Shown here piece after piece: positions 62,549 to 64,000 of a DNA stretch of 64,000 bases; position 1 is the stretch's first letter; the number at the start of each line of letters is the position of its first letter. The position numbers and the translations under genes are program-made. The DNA is from Pedobacter metabolipauper. Lineage in GTDB: Bacteria > Bacteroidota > Bacteroidia > Sphingobacteriales > Sphingobacteriaceae. Below the pieces are notes generated by a model. That model was not told where the DNA came from. It searched no databases and saw only the letters and a program-made list of their open reading frames with translations. Where the stretch lies: NCBI RefSeq assembly GCF_004362715.1, contig NZ_SNYC01000007.1:1-64000 (forward strand), read 5' to 3'.

Positions 62549-63955
62549 TTATTGAAGAACACGCCACTCACTAAGCTGCAGATCAACACTACCGTTGTTT
62601 GCTGTAATGTACAGGCGATAGTATTTGTAAGCTGTGGTATTGGTGAAACTGTATTTTTTAGTTTGGTTTCTGCTGGCAAACGCCTCATTGCTCCTGATGT
62701 CCAGCTGTGTAAAGTTTGTACCATCATTTGAGGCCATAATTTTAAAGTTCTTAGGGTCTCTGTCTATCGCATCATTCCCGGAGGTAATGGTATACCCTTT
62801 GATAACCTGTGCGGTTGGAAAGTTTAACATGGCGTAAAAACTGGTTGGGTAGGCGCCCAGAAAAAACTTGGTATTATAATAGCTGTCTGTCAATTTTGAT
62901 GATCCTTCAGCAGCACCAGATCCATTGGTATTTTCATTGCTTACAGTTAACGCTGCGGTTGAAGTAATATCTTTGGTGTAGGTTACGCCTGAAAAGGTAG
63001 AACGCGCTGTAGTTAACTGGGTAGTCCAGTTGTTGCCCTGCTCATCCAGTGTACCAAAGGCAGTTAGTGCCAATGGCTTAAGGTCTATTCCGGTAGCGCC
63101 GCTCCAAAAGTGTACAAATTCTCCCATGTTCATGCCGCGGGTATAGGTACTGATATTGGCAATACCGTTATTGACGGTCTGTTTTGGGAAATGTACGGAA
63201 AGCAAGGTAAAGAAATTGTTTAAAGAAGCCTGGTTTCCCTGTTGTGTATAGATTGGGTAGAACCAGTCCTTAAACCAATGGGTATTGGCGCGCGGATAGC
63301 TGTCTGATCCGTTAATAACGAGATTATACCAGCGCTGTGCATCGGCAGTTCTGCCCAAGCCTACATAGACATCATAATTGTAAAGCTCCATCCATTTGCT
63401 GTCATGCCAAATACCAAATGCCGGAGATCCTTTTACATTCTTTGAAGCACCTTCAACAATATGTCCAACCTCATGCGTACTCAGATCCAGGTCATTGCCT
63501 GTTCCGGAGGTCCATGCCGTAGTGCTGGATGATCCGCAATCGATCACGTTTCTATAATCGTGACCGCCGTCAAAATAGGTACTTGGGTGTCCGCCGCTGT
63601 ATTTAGCGGTGTGGAAGATGGCATACAGCCGGGAGTCAGTTCCAAAAGAACCGTATTTAAGCTTGGTGTAGTTCCATACCTGGGCCAGAAAGGTGTTGGG
63701 CCAGGTCACTGTAGCGGCCACGTCATTGTCATGATAGACTACTACGCTGGTGTCAAAATACTTCCGCTGCAGCAATTGGTTGTGTTCAAACCAGTGTTCC
63801 TGCCAGGTGAGGGGCGGATCGGCAAGGACTTGTACGTCTGATTTAGCATCAGGCTTTCCGTAAAGTTCGTCCTGGGTTTTAACTTCGCTTTTTTTACAGG
63901 CTATGCCCAGGGCAAGGAGCAAAGCAGTGGCAATCAATAATGGTTTTTGGTTCAT
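62549..63955 (-). CDS. Zincin-like discoidin-domain lipoprotein
   Basis: Exported lipoprotein of 468 residues (leader ends LALGIAC-K, C20). The N-terminal half looks like a secreted metallopeptidase: HEVGH at 161-165 fits the HExxH zinc motif, within DLSTHEVGHIVEGA. The C-terminal part (about 330-468) is an F5/8 type C (discoidin) carbohydrate-binding domain, ending VDLQLSEWRVLQ. Substrate unknown; the domain pairing suggests action on glycans or glycoproteins. The 45 nt upstream that remain in the window show no clear promoter. Confidence 0.82.
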   Translation of the reverse strand: MNQKPLLIATALLLALGIACKKSEVKTQDELYGKPDAKSDVQVLADPPLTWQEHWFEHNQLLQRKYFDTSVVVYHDNDVAATVTWPNTFLAQVWNYTKLKYGSFGTDSRLYAIFHTAKYSGGHPSTYFDGGHDYRNVIDCGSSSTTAWTSGTGNDLDLSTHEVGHIVEGASKNVKGSPAFGIWHDSKWMELYNYDVYVGLGRTADAQRWYNLVINGSDSYPRANTHWFKDWFYPIYTQQGNQASLNNFFTLLSVHFPKQTVNNGIANISTYTRGMNMGEFVHFWSGATGIDLKPLALTAFGTLDEQGNNWTTQLTTARSTFSGVTYTKDITSTAALTVSNENTNGSGAAEGSSKLTDSYYNTKFFLGAYPTSFYAMLNFPTAQVIKGYTITSGNDAIDRDPKNFKIMASNDGTNFTQLDIRSNEAFASRNQTKKYSFTNTTAYKYYRLYITANNGSVDLQLSEWRVLQ

Positions 63956-64000
63956 AATAGGGGATTTTTAGGTGAGTTAATTGATTTATTTCATACGGTT

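Overview
The window looks like chromosomal DNA from a Bacteroidota (Sphingobacteriaceae/Pedobacter-like) bacterium. The evidence is Bacteroidota-typical gene content (DUF4783 beside nadC, DUF4294, HU-CCDC81/SPOR protein, PafA-like phosphatase, TonB-type barrels, bacillithiol gene bshB1), few Shine-Dalgarno sequences, and many upstream boxes matching the Bacteroidota -7 element TAnnTTTG. Almost all of it is housekeeping chromosome. I see no prophage, transposase, CRISPR array, tRNA or integration site.

Layout. 1-360: end of an rRNA operon (23S 3' end, 5S, terminator). 555-8275: acyl-ACP desaturase, fused isobutyryl-CoA mutase IcmF, PafA-like phosphatase, FolC. 8314-17926 (minus strand): an apparent six-gene envelope operon running TPR protein, plugless beta-barrel, HU-CCDC81/acidic-repeat/SPOR membrane protein, ExbB, ExbD, TonB-like protein. 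18062-22936: pyrB-pyrR, two zinc-ribbon membrane proteins, ribosomal protein S1. 23051-28988: GlxA-type regulator, PepSY membrane protein, LacI regulator, a tandem-repeat intergenic region, a small secreted basic protein and a two-component system. 29048-35199: cmk and arfB (divergent, 28 bp apart), LpxR-like protein, small barrel, Lon, TPR protein. 35252-45616: lipoprotein, gpmI, DUF4783-nadC-plsY-M48 peptidase, pabB, purA, fur, a Rel/Spo enzyme. 45879-49134: DUF4294, glutathione peroxidase, bshB1, acyl-CoA dehydrogenase. 49137-64000: lysine 6-transaminase, hybrid GAF-PAS kinase, GH106-like glycosidase, ACC deaminase-like enzyme, rluD, a pabC-like aminotransferase, fmt, topoisomerase IB, NamZ-like muramidase and a zincin/discoidin lipoprotein.

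How they fit. The strongest candidate for an under-described system is the 8314-17926 operon. It would couple a proton-driven ExbBD/TonB motor to an outer-membrane barrel, a large periplasmic TPR protein and an inner-membrane protein with a cytoplasmic HU-type DNA-binding-fold domain, about 640 residues of acidic repeats and a periplasmic peptidoglycan-binding SPOR domain. That layout could link nucleoid, cell wall and outer membrane. Secondary leads are a two-component system with an 11-bp-period direct repeat in front of a small secreted protein gene, several promoters so close to the start codon that the mRNA may be leaderless, and unusual short tandem repeats between genes. Folate genes (folC, pabB, a pabC candidate) are scattered rather than clustered.
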